From assembly GCA_026692885.1 (NCBI GenBank), contig JAPLNJ010000151.1:1-6512 (forward strand): a stretch of 6,512 bases of DNA. Direction: 5' to 3'. The position numbers were made by a program, and so were the translations under genes. Origin of the DNA: Planctomycetota bacterium (lineage in GTDB: Bacteria > Planctomycetota > Planctomycetia > Pirellulales > Pirellulaceae). Of the stretch, positions 5,773-6,512 are shown piece by piece; position 1 is the first letter of the stretch; every line of letters starts with the position of its first letter. Below the pieces are notes generated by a model. It saw only the letters and a program-made list of their open reading frames with translations. It was not told the DNA's origin and searched no databases.

Positions 5773-6393
5773 ATGCCCTTGCGTCTCAACATCGGCTTGA
5801 GCAAGAAGCTCGGCCTCCCTGACTACGGCAGCCTCGGCGCGTCCTGCAACGTGGACATCGAGTTGGACGCCGCCCTGCTGCAAACCGACCCGGAAGCGTT
5901 CCAGCGGCACGCCCGCAACGCCTACGACGCCTGCCGCCGTGCGGTGCAGGAAGAACTCGCCCGGCACCAGGCCGCCCCCGCCACGGCTCCGGCGAATCAT
6001 CAGCCGGCGGTCGCTGCCAGTGCCGGCGGCAACGGCACCGACAATGGCAACGGCCACAGCAGTACCAGCAACGGAAACGGCCACACCGGTAACGGCAACG
6101 GCCACGCCCCCGGCAATGGCAATGGTCAGGCCAGCAATGGTCACCACAACGGGAATGGCCGCGGCAACGGCCACCCGGCGTCCGAGAAGCAGATGACGTA
6201 TGTCCGGCAGCTCGCCGGGCACATCAAGGGTCTGGGCGTGCGGCGGCTGGAATCCCTCGCCAACAAGATGTTCGCCAAGCCTGTCGCTGGCCTGAGCAGC
6301 CTGGAAGCGTCCGGCCTGATTGACGCCCTCAAGGGGATCAAGGCCGGTGAGATCGACCTCGACACCGTGTTGGGAGGCACCGCCACGCCATGA
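5773..6393 (+). CDS. Two-domain protein with Gly-Asn-Gly linker and C-terminal SEKQ domain
   Basis: A 206-residue protein in three parts. Residues 1-65 form a compact domain, with [20 protein letters not shown] (5-24), CNVDIEL and a helix with [16 protein letters not shown] (50-65). Residues 66-135 are an Ala/Pro stretch and then a low-complexity Gly/Asn/His linker with repeated NGNGH units, surely disordered. Residues 136-190 are a helical domain that opens [12 protein letters not shown] and ends [14 protein letters not shown]-terminal domains of this form ('(S/T)-E-K-Q-x-x-Y/F-I, then eAs-x-lId-x-L') occur, as I recall, at the end of phage and mobile-element DNA annealing or DNA-binding proteins. 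Hence a single-strand DNA or recombination role is a reasonable guess, not a proof. No membrane segment or signal is visible. It overlaps the nuclease gene by ATGA, implying coupled translation and a shared pathway. Confidence 0.78.
   Translation: MPLRLNIGLSKKLGLPDYGSLGASCNVDIELDAALLQTDPEAFQRHARNAYDACRRAVQEELARHQAAPATAPANHQPAVAASAGGNGTDNGNGHSSTSNGNGHTGNGNGHAPGNGNGQASNGHHNGNGRGNGHPASEKQMTYVRQLAGHIKGLGVRRLESLANKMFAKPVAGLSSLEASGLIDALKGIKAGEIDLDTVLGGTATP
6028..6174 (+). repeat. Degenerate tandem repeat encoding a Gly-Asn-Gly-His linker
   Basis: A run of imperfect units of the GGCAACGGCCAC/AATGGCAATGGTCAG type, in frame, encodes residues 86-134. The units vary at third codon positions and in spacing, so it is an old or selected low-complexity linker, not a CRISPR or a recent expansion. 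The reading frame is kept throughout. Confidence 0.75.
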
Positions 6394-6512
6394 CCACCCA
6401 AACCCTGTTTCGTGAAGAGCTGCAAACCGGCCGGGGCGGCGTGTGGGAGTACGTCAGCCCCAGTCGCCTCAGCAAGTGGATCACGTGTCCCTTGGCCTTC
6501 AAGCTCCAGTAC
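6390..6512 (+). CDS. PD-(D/E)XK nuclease (RecB/Cas4-like), N-terminal 41 residues only
   Basis: The last 41 codons of the window give a polar lead followed by [21 protein letters not shown] (21-41). This is the N-terminal signature of RecB/AddB/Cas4-like nucleases: a Ser-x-Ser/Pro-x-Leu-x-x-Trp/Tyr helix, then C-P, then a Phe/Tyr pair. In several such enzymes the cysteine here (C33) is the first iron-sulfur ligand, though many lack the cluster. The PD-(D/E)XK catalytic core lies beyond the window, so catalytic competence cannot be judged. Enzymes of this superfamily resect or process DNA ends. The ATG at 6390 overlaps the upstream stop (ATGA), with GGGAGG at 6372-6377 as a distant ribosome binding site, so translation is probably coupled with the SEKQ-domain protein. 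Confidence 0.82.
   Translation, partial: MTTQTLFREELQTGRGGVWEYVSPSRLSKWITCPLAFKLQY

Noticed and set aside
6028..6174. CRISPR-like or satellite repeat
   Set aside because: The units are short, degenerate, in frame and without spacers; they encode a Gly-Asn linker in a well-supported gene.
1..6512. tRNA, rRNA, insertion sequence or integrase attachment site
   Set aside because: No cloverleaf-like sequence, transposase motif or paired direct repeats at module edges could be seen by eye.

Overview
The window is a GC-rich (roughly 60-65%) bacterial segment. Its protein families and style (a Ycf46-like AAA+ ATPase, small unnamed proteins and long runs of same-strand genes) look most like a planctomycete, perhaps of the Gemmata/Pirellula type. 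That assignment comes from recollection of such families and not from any search.

Layout. At the left edge, on the minus strand, lies most of a GIY-YIG nuclease of the DUF123 type; its C-terminus runs off the window. After a 61-bp divergent gap, everything else is on the plus strand: a complete Ycf46-like AAA+ ATPase (505-2004); a strong intrinsic terminator; a 112-residue basic/proline-rich small protein (2092-2430) whose 3' end overlaps a perfect 13-bp hairpin; a 315-residue helical protein with tentative DUF3150-like architecture (2471-3418); a translationally coupled 103-residue protein (3430-3741); a 245-bp non-coding stretch with nested inverted repeats; a 75-residue protein (3987-4214); a TTG-started 474-residue protein whose body resembles the DNA polymerase III beta sliding clamp (4254-5678); a second GC-rich hairpin gap; a 206-residue protein with a conserved N-terminal domain, a Gly-Asn-Gly linker and a C-terminal 'SEKQ' helical domain (5773-6393); and, overlapping it by 4 bp, the first 41 codons of a RecB/Cas4-like PD-(D/E)XK nuclease.

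How they may work together. A clamp-like protein, a protein with a domain I associate with phage annealing proteins, and a RecB-like nuclease in one run suggest a DNA replication/recombination module. The upstream AAA+ ATPase and DUF3150-like protein recall the recombination blocks of integrative elements and large phages. The joint function is inference. No integrase, tRNA, insertion sequence, CRISPR array or attachment site is visible, so mobility is not demonstrated within these 6.5 kb.
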